Notes: generated from the letters alone by a model not told the origin. 64,000 nt of DNA from Sinorhizobium terangae (GCF_029714365.1 NZ_CP121661.1:248001-312000), one strand, 5' to 3'; positions 31,501 to 42,095 are shown, counted from the stretch's first letter. Numbers and translations: made by a program.

Positions 31501-32578
31501 TGCCGACGCGGCTTTGTACCACCAAATCGCGGCGGTCTACCGGGACGTATTGGGATTAGATAACGTTACCCCGACGGACAGTTTCTTTGATCTTGGTGGC
31601 GATTCTTTAAGTGCGTTGAGCGTCATCAATTGCATCGAGCAGCTTACGGATGAGAAAGTGGCTGTTTCTCTTCTGCTGGAACACCAGACGCCAAGAGCGC
31701 TCGCGATAGCCCTGTCGAAGTCCGCGAGAAGCGCGGCTTCTAGCGCATTGGTGCCGATACAAACCAGCGGCTTGCGTACACCATTGTTTTGTCCGCATCC
31801 ATTTGGCGGACATGTACTCGCCTACACGCCTCTTGCCAAAGCACTGGGCGCGGAGCAGCCACTGTACGGCCTACAGGCACGCGGTCTGCACGGAGAGGCG
31901 AGTCCTCATCTGAGCATTCCGGAGATGGCGCGGGAATATATTGATGCCATTAAGTGCGTACAAGAACGCGGACCTTATCAGCTTGTCGGCTTCTCCATGG
32001 GCGGCAGCATTGCTTGGGAAATGGCCTGTCAATTACGCGATGCTGGTGAGGAGATAGCAATACTTGGATTGCTAGACACCAAAGCGCTTCACACGCAGGA
32101 AGAGCACACAACCCGTCATTCCTTGTTAGGCAACAGGCGCATTCCTGATTGGCTGAGCGAGCGAGTTGTAATCTTGAGCATGCTCTTCCCCGCGCTGACG
32201 AAACATTGGAAAAAGTTGAAGTTAGTCGACCGTGAGCGTCAGGTCACTGCCTTGCTTGATTTTGGAGCGCAGGCAGGCAACATTACGGAGGTGGGCGAAA
32301 CGCAACTCAACCATATCCTGGCAGTTGCTGAGGCAAATCGAATTGCTCTACATGAATATACGCCTCGACTCAACAACAGCAGGTCCGTTCTTTTTACGGC
32401 CGAGAAGGGGCTCCGCATATCCACCAATCAGCATAATGGCGATCTCGGATGGAAGCAATTCGCCAGGGGATGCTTGGATATTCACAGGGTGCCGGGTGAC
32501 CACTACACGATGGTAGCTCCGCCGCATGTAAGCGTCCTGGCGAGCAAGCTTGATAAGTATCTCATTCGAGATGCCTGA
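25535..32578 (+). CDS. hybrid NRPS-PKS megasynthase (C-A-T-KS-AT-T-TE)
   Basis: 2347 residues from ATG 25535, preceded by CTGGAGC; the ATG at 25502 lacks a ribosome site. Domains in order: condensation (about 5-430, intact HHIISDA at 134), adenylation (about 450-945, YTSGSTGKPKG near 626, SGKIDRRALPE lysine), carrier (LGGDS serine about 1012), ketosynthase (Cys 1250 in TACSTS, then VEAHGTGT and KTNIGHLDTAAG), acyltransferase (GHSIGE serine about 1693; HAVH resembles the malonyl-type HAFH), carrier (LGGDS serine about 2024) and thioesterase (GFSMGG serine about 2153, DTK, GDH histidine). There is no KR, DH, ER or methyltransferase, so one amino acid would be extended by one malonate-derived unit with the keto group kept. 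The N-terminal C domain implies an acyl or aminoacyl donor from elsewhere. Product, donor and amino acid are unknown; no MbtH-like or phosphopantetheinyl transferase gene was seen nearby. Confidence 0.97.
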   Translation: MDYVTRPLSYGQMGLWLHHQKRPTGSEYNLPVELSIKATFNRTALRRALQLLIDRHKMLRTTFHQEGGRVVQRIHETVTLSLEVVPLQSVNEPDFQQSIAAEARAPFDLEQGPVFRAHLFIRSAAEEILLLNFHHIISDAYSIRTFLHEFGRLYQACCGNTEMPRLAAAASYDDFVAWQEGHLAGNDGERMWAYWRGHFVDHEPDLTLPTDRPRAALATHTGSVFSLDFKMPLVARLERLAHKEKVTLATVLLAAYYVLLHRYSDQDVITLYMPRLGRPTEIFSGTFGYFVAMGALRQGLSGNPVFLDHLQQVRQLMRCARKHEHFPLPLLVERLKLPSVSGRNPLAQAVFNFTPEAVSSLGFRRCDVDLSGLPAQIRFCETEIWIDLDFRILAGEEGLRLDVVYNAALWDSSTIEQLAKHYCVLLEAIADAPTRRVGDYRLLSPEEEHQILMDWNETAEPFPSDICFHNLIEAQAATYPHNIAVSCSSEALTYAALEERANRIAHHLISKGVRLGDVVGILVERSCDLIVSFLGVLKAGAVYLPLDPHVPAQRLRFIVRDAGATAVITKTELAELPFGKDQSELNPKGANRCALVLLDKDEAEISLHDVTPPHCPAGPSDLAYVIYTSGSTGKPKGVMVEHRSACNMAEDLRRTYQLMPDSRVLQFASCGFDASLFDFMLALSSGGQLCMAPPSASLPGAELVEFMRRERITAAGLTPTAWTTLPSTDLPDLTTIKSGGEPLPSSLIERWGENRRIFNSYGPTETTVYCIRTEVKGNGQKPPIGRPAINTQAYILDRYGSPVPVGAAGELYIGGVGVARGYLNHDELTRELFRPNPFDDKPQSRLYRTGDRARYRRDGSIEFLGRKDEQVKIRGMRVELAEIEQCLMEHENVEACCVTLRDHPNENTNLTAYVVSRSEASENADDLQAFLRALMPSHMIPSQFVFLPQIPTNRSGKIDRRALPEPRGTSRSKTPILASSRLQTELADIWKDVLMLDSVVGAEDNFFDLGGDSIAIVQVQARIHERLGVDYKILDLFQHPTIRTLAAHLGTISAGHRPAQDSEIPIALTASTNEPDNERDAVAIIGMAGRFPGAEDVDHFWTNLVDGTESISDLDEQTLRNAGVDPDTFNKQNYVRREGIISGVDLFDAAFFGISPKEATWMDPQQRILLETAYQALDHAGYGSRGRECRVGVFAGVGANHYLADREEGQNLLDSEKLQVHILNGCDFTATRIAYKLNLTGPCLSVQTACSTSLVAVHLACQSLRCNDCDMALAGGASISLPHGKGYLHQQGHILSPDGHCRAFDSKAQGTVRGSGAAVVVLKRLSDARRDGDYIWAVIKGTAVNNDGAAKVGFTAPSADGQAAVIQAALIDADVSADTIGYVEAHGTGTYLGDPIEISGLTKAFRSHTWRKQFCATGSVKTNIGHLDTAAGVTGLIKLAMMLDKGIIPASLHLHEPNPNINFQESPLFVNKTCTAWPRGEKPRRGGVSSFGIGGTNAHAILEEAPPRTGEQSGRRLHVFPVSGASRSSLNEMLRQLADLMRRSNMQRNAANIAYTLQKGRGALRYRVSFVGSDLAELADQLDQARLQESSSREVPGSEHPTVFMFSGQGGQQVGMGREIYEQEPVFRSAIDECARWIEELAHIDFRALLYGESKSEAELEAVIQTVIFATQYAMAKLFMSWGIFPAAVIGHSIGEYAAAHIAGIISLPDAIRLTLIRGRLSSRVPAGAIVAVGLSPDELQPHWSESLSLAAINGPRQCVVSGAAPEIAAFQERLKAKSIASKRIRASHAVHSALLDPILPELRVHAEQIEFHAPQVPFMSTVTGDWLKADVPVADYWVRNLRETVQFRLAFDRLVQSGHELFIEMGPGAALTRYSRQFKSRGDLRSPVAFSALPGGDHGQGDHARLLQTLGDLWTSGVDIDWYALNHHHPPQRIPLPPYPFDRKRYWHTAAANEHSENMESGRSNTEDISVKPAGSEEALSSIGADIPADAALYHQIAAVYRDVLGLDNVTPTDSFFDLGGDSLSALSVINCIEQLTDEKVAVSLLLEHQTPRALAIALSKSARSAASSALVPIQTSGLRTPLFCPHPFGGHVLAYTPLAKALGAEQPLYGLQARGLHGEASPHLSIPEMAREYIDAIKCVQERGPYQLVGFSMGGSIAWEMACQLRDAGEEIAILGLLDTKALHTQEEHTTRHSLLGNRRIPDWLSERVVILSMLFPALTKHWKKLKLVDRERQVTALLDFGAQAGNITEVGETQLNHILAVAEANRIALHEYTPRLNNSRSVLFTAEKGLRISTNQHNGDLGWKQFARGCLDIHRVPGDHYTMVAPPHVSVLASKLDKYLIRDA

Positions 32579-33129
32579 GGGGGCGGTGCCGGCAACACAT
32601 TGGTGAAACTTACTCGGTCAAAGCTTCATGGGCGAAGACGCCAGTTCAACCTGTCTCATGGCTGGGGCGGCCAGGCAATGATCAGCCTGGTGGCTATGCG
32701 GCGTGGGTATCCTGTGTGATCGCTCAGACCACGGACCGAAGCTGATCTCGAACGGGGTGCTGCTCCAGACAGCTGCCCAAATGAGGCCGTGGCGGAAAAA
32801 GTATGGTTGCCTTTTCCAATCCAAGCGTGAACAGCGATGTGGTGATGGAGACTATCAGAAGTTCGGCATACAGTTCGATTCGATTGTGTTCTTTGTTGGT
32901 CAAGGCCGGCGGCTCGCTTATGGGCGTTGTCGACACTTTCGGGTGCCTGCGTCCTCTGCGTGCTGAGGTGGCACTTGATCGGGTAAGCTCGGTTTGGATC
33001 GGCTGTGTTGAAAGCGTAGTAGGCCGCTCTGGCTGGCCGCATGCTACAGAATCTGCGCCATCCAGCCCTCCTTGGGGCGTCTCTCCGCTCGGGAGCTCGT
33101 TTCGGTCTCCTATCTGGGCGACTGGCAGC
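32579..33129. other. stretch after the NRPS-PKS, no supported gene
   Basis: About 550 bp. A 70-codon minus-strand frame (32724-32936) has no recognisable family. No clear terminator was found directly after the synthase stop. Confidence 0.35.
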
Positions 33130-33320
33130 TACGCGGCTTTGAAGTCGATGTCGTGCTGCAGCATTGCATGCATGATGATGGCCAGCCGTCGGGCGAGAGC
33201 AATCCGCGCCTTTCGCATCAACGGGCGTTTGCGGTCTCAAAGAGCTTAGAACAGGGTCCGCATCCGCCGGTCACTACACTTGGAGATGCCGCCCATGTAG
33301 TCGACCTCGCCTGACTGGAA
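33130..33320 (-). pseudogene. IS110-family transposase C-terminal relic
   Basis: The minus strand gives SGEVDYMGGISKCSDRRMRT and, after stops, MRKARIALARRLAIIMHAML, the standard end of IS110 transposases. Only about 60 codons remain. Confidence 0.75.
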
Positions 33321-33406
33321 GCGGCGTAGCACTAGGGTTAAAACGCAATCAGCCTATTGATAGTGTTTGATTTCCATGATTCTATTCCGAAATAACGGAG
33401 TTGAGC

Positions 33407-33790
33407 ATGGGAAGCGAATTCTGGCTGAGCGATCAGCAATGGTCCGTTATCGAACCGCTTCTGCCGAAGAACCGGCCCGGTGCGCGCCGGGTCGATGACC
33501 GCCGGGTCATCAGCGGCATTGTGCATGTGTTGCGGGTCGGCTGCCGTTGGCAGGATTGCCCGGCCGTCTATGGCCCACCAACCACGATTTACAACCGCTT
33601 TCATCGTTGGGCCGGCCGCGCCTGTGGCAGAAACTGTTTTCGGCCCTGGTCGCGGCCAGTCCATGCGACATGCAGATGATCGACAGTACCACCGCGAAGG
33701 TCCATCGCTCGGCCGCTGGTGGAAAAGGGGGCGCAGACGCAGCGTGAAGCCGCAGTAACGGGCAAAGGCATGGCAATCACGCGACAATGC
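33407..33790 (+). pseudogene. IS5-family transposase relic (N-terminal half)
   Basis: MGSEFWLSDQQWSVIEPLLP and VLRVGCRWQDCPAVYGPPTT are the N-terminus of an IS5/IS427-type transposase; a frameshift follows, then MQMIDSTTAKVHRSAAGGKG with the first catalytic aspartate. The rest is missing. Confidence 0.85.
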
Positions 33791-33889
33791 AGGACTCACC
33801 GGATCTCAATCGTCATTCATTCGTCCTCTCATGAGAGAGGGGTCAGTTCCTGATTTCGATCGGGGCAAGTTCTCATTTCACCCAGCTGC

Positions 33890-35600
<1,711 letters not shown>

Positions 35601-35816
35601 ACACAAACAGTCCCTATGCAGACGAAAGGGCGGGATATTACACCGGAGACGACCAACATCGAGTCTAAATGAAAACCAGAGCTCGCACCAACCGCTTCCC
35701 ACTCCAGCCGACGTAACACAGCGTTTTTCTAGGACGCGGGCTGGATATCAAAGCTTACCGAGTGTGCCCATTGCAGTAAGCGATAGTTTCACAGGGTTTC
35801 TGTGGCGACAGACGCG

Positions 35817-36524
35817 TCAGGTTTCCTCCTGTTCTAAGGCATAGCCGGCGGAACGTACGGTTTGAATGCAATTGTGGGCCGCCACGCTACTAAGGGCCTT
35901 TCTGATTCGGCTTATATGGACATCGACGGTCCGCGCGTCGACATGGATGTTGTCTGGCCAGGCCGCCTCGATCAACTCGCCGCGGCTGCACACCTTGCCG
36001 CGGTTCTCGATCAAATAACGCAGCAGGTTGAACTCGATCGAGCTCAGATGGACTCGTTGGCCATTGCAGCAGCGTATCTGATGGCTGGCGAGCCGCATTT
36101 CCAGGTCACCCCAGATCAGCAGCCGGCCGTTCTCGCCCCCGTCGAGGCCCAGCCGCGCAATCGCCAGCTGCGCGCGCAAGTAGGCGAGCAGCTTGGCTGG
36201 AGCGATGGGTCGCACAAAGCTTTCGTCAATGCCGGCCTTTAGCAGATCGAGATGCTGGTGCTCGGCGCCTGGTGCGATCAACGCGACTACGGGCAGAGCG
36301 CTAGTCCGCAACTCGCTTTTGATGCGTGCACAGATAGTCGGCCCTACAGCGTTGGTCGGTTGGCAATCAAGTACAACGGCTTGCGGCTCCCGCTCAGTGA
36401 CCTGCCGGATCGCTTCCTCCACGCTGGCAGCCAGATCGCTTGCGAAGCCGTCCACCTCCAGGACGTGGCTGAAGTTGAGGTAGAATTCGGGATCCTCTGA
36501 ACAAATCAGGACCAGTGGCTTCAT
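35817..36524 (-). CDS. OmpR/PhoB-type response regulator, orphan
   Basis: 235 residues. Residues 1-120 are a receiver domain: acidic pair E10/D11, probable phospho-acceptor D53 in AVVLDCQP, but the conserved lysine appears replaced (FVRPIAP where TKPF-like is usual). Residues 135-230 are a winged-helix DNA-binding domain (LSSIEFNLLRYLIENRGKVC, RTVDVHISRIRKAL, VRSAGYALE). No intact histidine kinase is next to it. Symbiotic plasmids often carry such orphan regulators of secretion or nodulation genes; I cannot assign it to TtsI or another named regulator from memory. Confidence 0.9.
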   Translation of the reverse strand: MKPLVLICSEDPEFYLNFSHVLEVDGFASDLAASVEEAIRQVTEREPQAVVLDCQPTNAVGPTICARIKSELRTSALPVVALIAPGAEHQHLDLLKAGIDESFVRPIAPAKLLAYLRAQLAIARLGLDGGENGRLLIWGDLEMRLASHQIRCCNGQRVHLSSIEFNLLRYLIENRGKVCSRGELIEAAWPDNIHVDARTVDVHISRIRKALSSVAAHNCIQTVRSAGYALEQEET

Positions 36525-37559
36525 CAGCCTAGTCCTCGCCCTCGGGATTGAAAGCGGTTGCGCAGGTATCTGCGCTGCAACTTTCGGCTGGGTTTCCCTG
36601 ATAAAAGTATCATCATCTCCCAGCTATTGGTTTTTCCAGCCAACGGCATACTGTTGGATTCGGGAACGCCGTGCCGACTCAGATGCGCCCGAAACAAGGA
36701 TTGTAATGATAGTTCCGAGAAGTTGCTGAGCGTGTCGGACTAGATTCAGTAGTACTGCTAGGCATGCTGGAGATGCTTGCTGTATCCGCATCACAGAAGG
36801 GGCCCGCATTTGTTTACCGTCGAGATCCAGCCGTTCCCCGGATGCCCCAGATACGGAGACACTCCGGGATGGTGCCGAGGTTGCGACCAACGATCTGGAG
36901 CGCGTCGGCGCTCTTGGGCGGCAAACCCCCCTTTGCCGACGCGCACGAGGACAGGCAAAACGTCGGCGGATTCCATAACGAAACGAGCCGCGAGCATGCA
37001 CAGGTCGAAATGCTCCTTCAACTGGCGTTCGATCTGGGAGGCAATATGTGTGACACGATCCAACCGCAGAGCCGCAGTTTCAAAGGATTCTCGATCTGCA
37101 GCACGCTCTTGCCGCGCCCAATATCTTGAGCGGCGCCGATCATTGTCAGGTACCAGCCGCTCTGATGTTCGCCTAGAAGTAGGCCGGCACTCCCGTTTTC
37201 GTGGCGAGCTGCCGAACAAAGGCACATCAGACTGCGGCTCAGTCGCTCGACTAAGCCCGCAGCACGGCCGATGCGGTAGATGCCATGCAGACATTCAACG
37301 TCCATGCCTATTCCGCGGCGCTGCCGGCGGCCGGCAAAGTCGATGCCCTTTTCGTGCGCGCGACTTAGCTGAGGCAGACTTGACATAATCCTTTCCTTCG
37401 CTTCATCGGTCGTGATCTCACCAATATGAGCAATGACTACACTCAATTTTCGTGCCAACTTGCCGAAATGAACCTCAGACGATTTTCTGCATGTCGGGCC
37501 AGTCGCTTAACGACATGCACGAGTAGCCACCCTCAACCACCACCGCGTCGCGGACGCGA
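36525..37559. other. decayed or unrecognised region
   Basis: About 1 kb upstream of the response regulator. A 146-codon minus-strand frame (37018-37458) appears to continue in another frame (36791-37100, CMLAARFVMESADVLPVLVR), suggesting a broken gene, but I do not recognise the protein. Confidence 0.35.
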
Positions 37560-38020
37560 CAAACCCGACAGTAGGCTTTACGAGAGCTTCGAAGTTCTGC
37601 ACCGAAAGGTGCTCTCCATCGTTCCTGAGGATGTGACCTGCCGACGCTTGATGGCCATTCCGGGGCGTTAGGCCCGTTGTCGCTTTGGGCTTTGTCAGCA
37701 CGATCGACATACGAGGGCGCTTTGAAAACTTCAAAGCCGTTGGCCCTGCGTTAGGGCCGACCCCGGTGATGAACCAATGTGGTGAGAGCAATCGCGTCGG
37801 CCGGATTTCCCTATGTGGTGACACAATGATGGGAGCGCTGCTCTATGAAGCCGCTCAAGTCATGCTGATCGTGTTCAAAAATGGTCCTGGCTTAAGGCGT
37901 GGCCGATGAATATCGCCAACGTCGCGCCCATCAAAAGGGCAATTGTGACTTTGGCACGCCGACTGGCTGTGATCACGCATCGCATGTGGGTAATGGCACA
38001 GAATTCCAGTGGTCAAAGAA
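37560..38020 (+). pseudogene. IS110-family transposase C-terminal relic
   Basis: Successive frames give RKVLSIVPEDVTCRRLMAIP, RVGRISLCGDTMMGALLYEA and IVTLARRLAVITHRMWV, in the order of an IS110 transposase C-terminal half. At least two frameshifts separate them. Confidence 0.8.
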
Positions 38021-38404
38021 CCAAGGACTGGCCCTAAGGCCTGAGTACTTTAGACGACTAGACTCCACCCGCCGGTGGAAAGAGGTGCTTCACGGGACGA
38101 TGAAGTAAGTCCGGTATGGAACTTGTACCGATCGGAATTTACCAGGACGCGTCTGAGATTGTTCAACTTCATTCTACTGACCCCATAATGGGAGGGGCAA
38201 AACCCCGATCCTGGAGAGAAGCGAGTCTCCGTGACCGACCTCAAAATCGGTGAAAGTGGAAGGCTCGACAGCGCTTGACCTCAAGACGCCGAACAGAGAA
38301 GTTCCAGAATCAGGCGCAGGCATAGAAGCTCAATTCGGCTCACAATCTGCACGACTGATATCCGACCGCTAATACCCTACGCCAGACGGGGGTCTCCTCG
38401 CCAC

Positions 38405-38630
38405 ACTCTATCAGGTGTCGCCGAGGTTAATGTCAAGCCCAAGACCATGACAGTCCGGAAGAGTAATTACCCGGACACGATCGACATGTCATCGCCGCTT
38501 TACCCAGCCATGGTCAGACCGGCGGCACTTCGGCGTGCAGTCGGGTCGATTAGTTGGTCGATTACGCTATTTCCGGCATCGGAAGAAGAGGGGCGATCTG
38601 CCCAAAATCCCCGCACCAGGCGCCTGGTAA
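38405..38630 (+). pseudogene. relic of the 3' end of the ATP-grasp gene
   Basis: From ATCAGGTGTCGCCGAGG onward this stretch aligns with 40300-40500, the 3' end of the intact ATP-grasp gene (SWSITLFPA here, CWSITPFPA there). It is diverged in most codons and lacks everything upstream. Confidence 0.75.
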
Positions 38631-39263
38631 TGGATAATATCAATGTCGCCGAACATTGGCGCACTCGCGAGCAGCTTAGTGGTGGGCTCGTCAGCCTGAG
38701 TAAGATCAAGCGGTATGCCCGCAAAAAAGCGCGCGGCTATATTCTGCGGCGCATCACCGGCTACCGTCGTCGTAAACGAGCACCCCCTATCCACGTTTCC
38801 AGAACTGTCACCGTGGAACTGTTCCCCCGCCGAAATGCGGACCTGGAGGGCGGCATTCGTCAATTCCTCGTGGTTTCGCAATGTTATCCGAGCAGATTAT
38901 GGCACATGTGTCGAAATCGTACTCTCAGCGACCTCGGCGGGATGGTTGCAGCCGTCGCAGGGACTTCGTTGATTATGTTGTACGCTTGGTGCTCACATTA
39001 GGTGACAATCCAACGCTCCTTTTCAAAACAAATGCCCGTTCTCGAAATTAATCAAACGCCCGCCCGTGACCGTTGGCGCAGAATTCTATTGAAAGCCAAA
39101 AGTTGCAACGGATCCTTCAACTAAATTCATAGGATCTTCATCAACGCCGATCGCTGACAGTGGTACCTTCACAGCGAAGTCCTGCGGTGGGGCACAGCTG
39201 AAAAAAGCCGCTGCTCATCTACCTTCGGATCGCCGCACAGCACACCAAGAAGGGTTAACACCG
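38631..39263. other. leader region of the ATP-grasp genes, no supported gene
   Basis: About 630 bp. Open frames on both strands up to about 39000 show no recognisable family. The last 250 bp is AT-rich and ends in AGAAGGGTTAAC, the ribosome site of the ATP-grasp gene. Confidence 0.35.
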
Positions 39264-40529
39264 ATGAAAAGAAGAGCGCTCATCATGATTGACGGGACTT
39301 CGAGCAATGGTCCGCTGTACATCCAAGCGGCCCAGCGTCTTGGTCTTCATCCAATTATTCTGTCGGCTGATCCAGCTCGGAACGACTATCTTGCGACCGA
39401 AGGAATTGAGGCAATCCGTGTCGATACAGATAATCTGGATACGCTGATCTACGAATGTTCCCGGCTACGTGCAACCTATGACATTGCTGGCATTACGAGC
39501 GCTGCGGAGGAGGTCTATGCAACGGTTGGCAAGCTCTGCCGGCATTTCGATCTACCCGGACCGAACCCCACATCGATTGAACGATGCTGCGACAAATTCG
39601 TTCAACGTCAGCTCCTTGCGGAGGCCGGCGTACCAATGCCTGCTTACCGCTTAGCAACGAATGCGATGGACGTCGAAAGCTCTGCCGCGGAGATCGGGCT
39701 GCCGGTGGTTCTTAAGCCAGCCGTCGGCTACGGTAGCATCGGTGTCCGATTGTGCAGCAGTGTCGATGAGTTGACCGAACACACGACCTATCTGTTGGGT
39801 GGGAAGCACAAATGGCTGGCTTCTCCGAGGATACTGGTCGAAGAATTCGCACAAGGCCCATACTATGGTGCTAGCTTTATGGGAAATGAGGTCATTGGGG
39901 TTGCCGCCGTAGACTTCGGGCATCCACCCTATTTCGTCGGTCGTGAGTGCATCCATCCGGCCCCGCTGACTGATGACGAATATAAACGTATCGCCGATGT
40001 TTCGCTGAGCTGTTTGCGAGCTCTCGGTCTTGGCTGGGGGCCAACGAATATTCAATTCCGATGGACGAGGCGTGGCCCAGTCGTCATTGAGGTAAATCCG
40101 CGTATTGCTGGCGGCTCTCAATTAGTTCAGCTGGCTTACGGTGTTGATCTCGTCACCGAGCACATCAAGCTTGTCATCGGCGACAAATGCGATTTGCGCA
40201 GGAGGCATTCAGAGACTGCTGCCGCGCGGTACCTTCTTCCTGATCGCGACGGCATCCTCGATTGGATCGATGGGGACAGCCGGGCGGCTGCGGTATCAGG
40301 TGTCGCCGAGGTCAAATTGTATGTCGAACCCAGGATGCCGATCGTCAGGAAAGGCGATCACCGAGACACGATCGGACAGGTTATCGCCGTTTCACCAAGC
40401 CGTGCTCAGACCACGGCGATACTTCAGCGTGCCGTCGATTTAATCTGTTGGTCGATCACACCATTTCCGGCCCTTGGCGAACTGGAACAATCTGCGTCCC
40501 CTCACGTCCCTGGCCGACGGAGAACGTAG
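39264..40529 (+). CDS. ATP-grasp ligase (amino-acid/peptide ligase type)
   Basis: 421 residues. An N-terminal Rossmann-like part (MKRRALIMIDGTSSNGPLYI) is followed by the ATP-grasp fold: CDKFVQRQLLAEAGVPMP near 110, LPVVLKPAVGYGSIGVRLCS near 150, and the metal-binding end VVIEVNPRIAGGSQ near 275. Relatives join a carboxylate to an amine through an acyl phosphate (BacD-like dipeptide ligases, carnosine-synthase-like enzymes). The C-terminal 110 residues are a helper domain. It lies about 130 bp upstream of a second ATP-grasp gene and downstream of a relic of its own tail. Substrates unknown. Confidence 0.88.
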   Translation: MKRRALIMIDGTSSNGPLYIQAAQRLGLHPIILSADPARNDYLATEGIEAIRVDTDNLDTLIYECSRLRATYDIAGITSAAEEVYATVGKLCRHFDLPGPNPTSIERCCDKFVQRQLLAEAGVPMPAYRLATNAMDVESSAAEIGLPVVLKPAVGYGSIGVRLCSSVDELTEHTTYLLGGKHKWLASPRILVEEFAQGPYYGASFMGNEVIGVAAVDFGHPPYFVGRECIHPAPLTDDEYKRIADVSLSCLRALGLGWGPTNIQFRWTRRGPVVIEVNPRIAGGSQLVQLAYGVDLVTEHIKLVIGDKCDLRRRHSETAAARYLLPDRDGILDWIDGDSRAAAVSGVAEVKLYVEPRMPIVRKGDHRDTIGQVIAVSPSRAQTTAILQRAVDLICWSITPFPALGELEQSASPHVPGRRRT

Positions 40530-40658
40530 TTACGGAACAGATTATTACGACGGTGGCCGGCCGGACAGGCAGGGCGGGGGGTCCAGACTGCTGTTCCCCT
40601 CGGTCAACCAAATCCGAGCGTATAAACGTGATCGGAGCAAACATCCAAGGAGTAGCTC

Positions 40659-41651
40659 ATGCGGGTAGCCGTCGTGTGGAACCATGACAATACGGGTGTG
40701 ATCAATCGGTTCGGTCACCCTAATCCCGAAGTCGACGACCGCGAGGAGGTCGAAAGCGTGGTGGCGGCATTGCAAGAGGGCGGCCACCAGACGCTGCTGT
40801 GCGAAGGCGATAAAGGACTGCTCGCTGCGCTCGAACGGTTCATGCCCCCCGATTCGCAAGCCCGCCCCTCGGGAATCGTCTTCGTCAAGGCGACCGGAAT
40901 TCAGGGGGAATGCCCTTCCAGCCATGTTCCGGCCATGCTCGAGATGGCCGGCGTGCCGTACACCGGATCCAGCCCACTCGGGTGTGGGCTGGCGCTCGAC
41001 AAGGTCATCACGAAGAGGCTTATCCGTGATGCCGGCGTGCCAACGCCGAACTTTCGCCTGATGCGTCGCGGCACGGAGAGCACCGGCGACCTACGATTCC
41101 CAGTAGTAGTGAAGCCGAGTCGCGAATACAACAGCCGCGGATTGCTGTTCGTATATGAGCCCGCTCAATTGAGGCAAGCCGTGGAAGTGACCGTCACTCA
41201 GTCTGCGCAGGATGCTCTCGTGGAAGAATACATCGAGGGGCGAGAGATCACCGTCGCGCTGCTCGGAAACGGAGAGCTTGAGGTATTGCCTCTTGTGGAG
41301 AAAGACTTCGGCGATCGCGAAACGCATACTGCCAGGTGGAAAGACAAGAGACGGATGGCGGCGGCGCAGAGGATTTGCCCGGCGCGACTCGGAAGCAATC
41401 TTACGACAATGCTGCAGGAGATATCGGTTGCGACCTTCCATGCCTGCCAGTGTCGGGATTTCGCTCGCGTCGACCTGCGGATCGATCGCTCCGGCCAGCC
41501 CTTTGTCTTGGAGATCAACCACGATCCGTCACTTGCTATGGGCGCCTCCTATGTCCTGGCCGCGAAGACGGCCGGGCACAGCTTCTCAAGCTTGGTCAAT
41601 CGCATCCTCGACGTCGCCCATACGCGGTATTTCGGAATCGGCACAGGCTGA
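40659..41651 (+). CDS. D-alanine-D-alanine ligase-like ATP-grasp enzyme
   Basis: 330 residues with ddl-like motifs: ALDKVITKRLIRDAGVPTPN near 110, FPVVVKPSREYNSRGLLFVY near 145, LVEEYIEGREITVALLGNGE near 188, and FARVDLRIDRSGQPFVLEIN near 270 ending in the metal-binding EINHDPS. True D-Ala ligases are chromosomal and clustered with mur genes; here the partner is another ATP-grasp ligase on an accessory element, so a role in a dedicated peptide-like product, or in self-protection, is more likely. The start follows AAGGAGTAGCTC. Confidence 0.88.
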   Translation: MRVAVVWNHDNTGVINRFGHPNPEVDDREEVESVVAALQEGGHQTLLCEGDKGLLAALERFMPPDSQARPSGIVFVKATGIQGECPSSHVPAMLEMAGVPYTGSSPLGCGLALDKVITKRLIRDAGVPTPNFRLMRRGTESTGDLRFPVVVKPSREYNSRGLLFVYEPAQLRQAVEVTVTQSAQDALVEEYIEGREITVALLGNGELEVLPLVEKDFGDRETHTARWKDKRRMAAAQRICPARLGSNLTTMLQEISVATFHACQCRDFARVDLRIDRSGQPFVLEINHDPSLAMGASYVLAAKTAGHSFSSLVNRILDVAHTRYFGIGTG

Positions 41652-41777
41652 ACAGCTCTCGAATCGTGACCGGTTTCACCCAGGCTATTGATCACGCAAC
41701 GGCTGGATGGGGGTCTAAGGCCGGGCGCCAGCGGATCAGTGTTGGTTTCGACCGAGACTAATGGGTCGGCCGTGAAC

Positions 41778-42095
41778 TTAAGCGGCGTGCGGGTTCGCTC
41801 CCCCGAACAGACAGACGAGCACCAGCCGCAAAAGCTGCCTCAACCAGTTAAGTAACCCTCCGGCGTGAGCCGCAGCGGACGCGCTATGCTTTGGCGCGGA
41901 TTTTTCTGGTCCATTTTTCGCGAGTGCGCGGAGTGCCTGTTCGATCGCCGGCTTGTCGATGTGGTTGGGATCGAACTGGTCACTGCCCCACCATTTGACG
42001 AGGTCGTCGTGGCGCTCGTGCTGGGGGTCGGCAAGCACTTCGAGGAATTGCTGATATCCCCATGGCCCGCCAATGTCTTCGGGCGGGCAGCGCAC
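41778..42095 (-). pseudogene. pRiA4b ORF-3 family, C-terminal relic
   Basis: CPPEDIGGPWGYQQFLEVLA and the following acidic stretch match the end of pRiA4b ORF-3-like proteins, common on rhizobial and Agrobacterium plasmids. The N-terminal half is not present in frame upstream. Confidence 0.6.

Noticed and set aside
35817..36524. Naming the response regulator TtsI
   Set aside because: The fold fits, but the phospho-acceptor aspartate is present and I could not compare sequences; no type III secretion genes are in the window.
40659..41651. Calling the second ATP-grasp gene ddlA/ddlB
   Set aside because: Motifs fit the family, but the neighbourhood is not cell-wall related, so the specific reaction is not supported.
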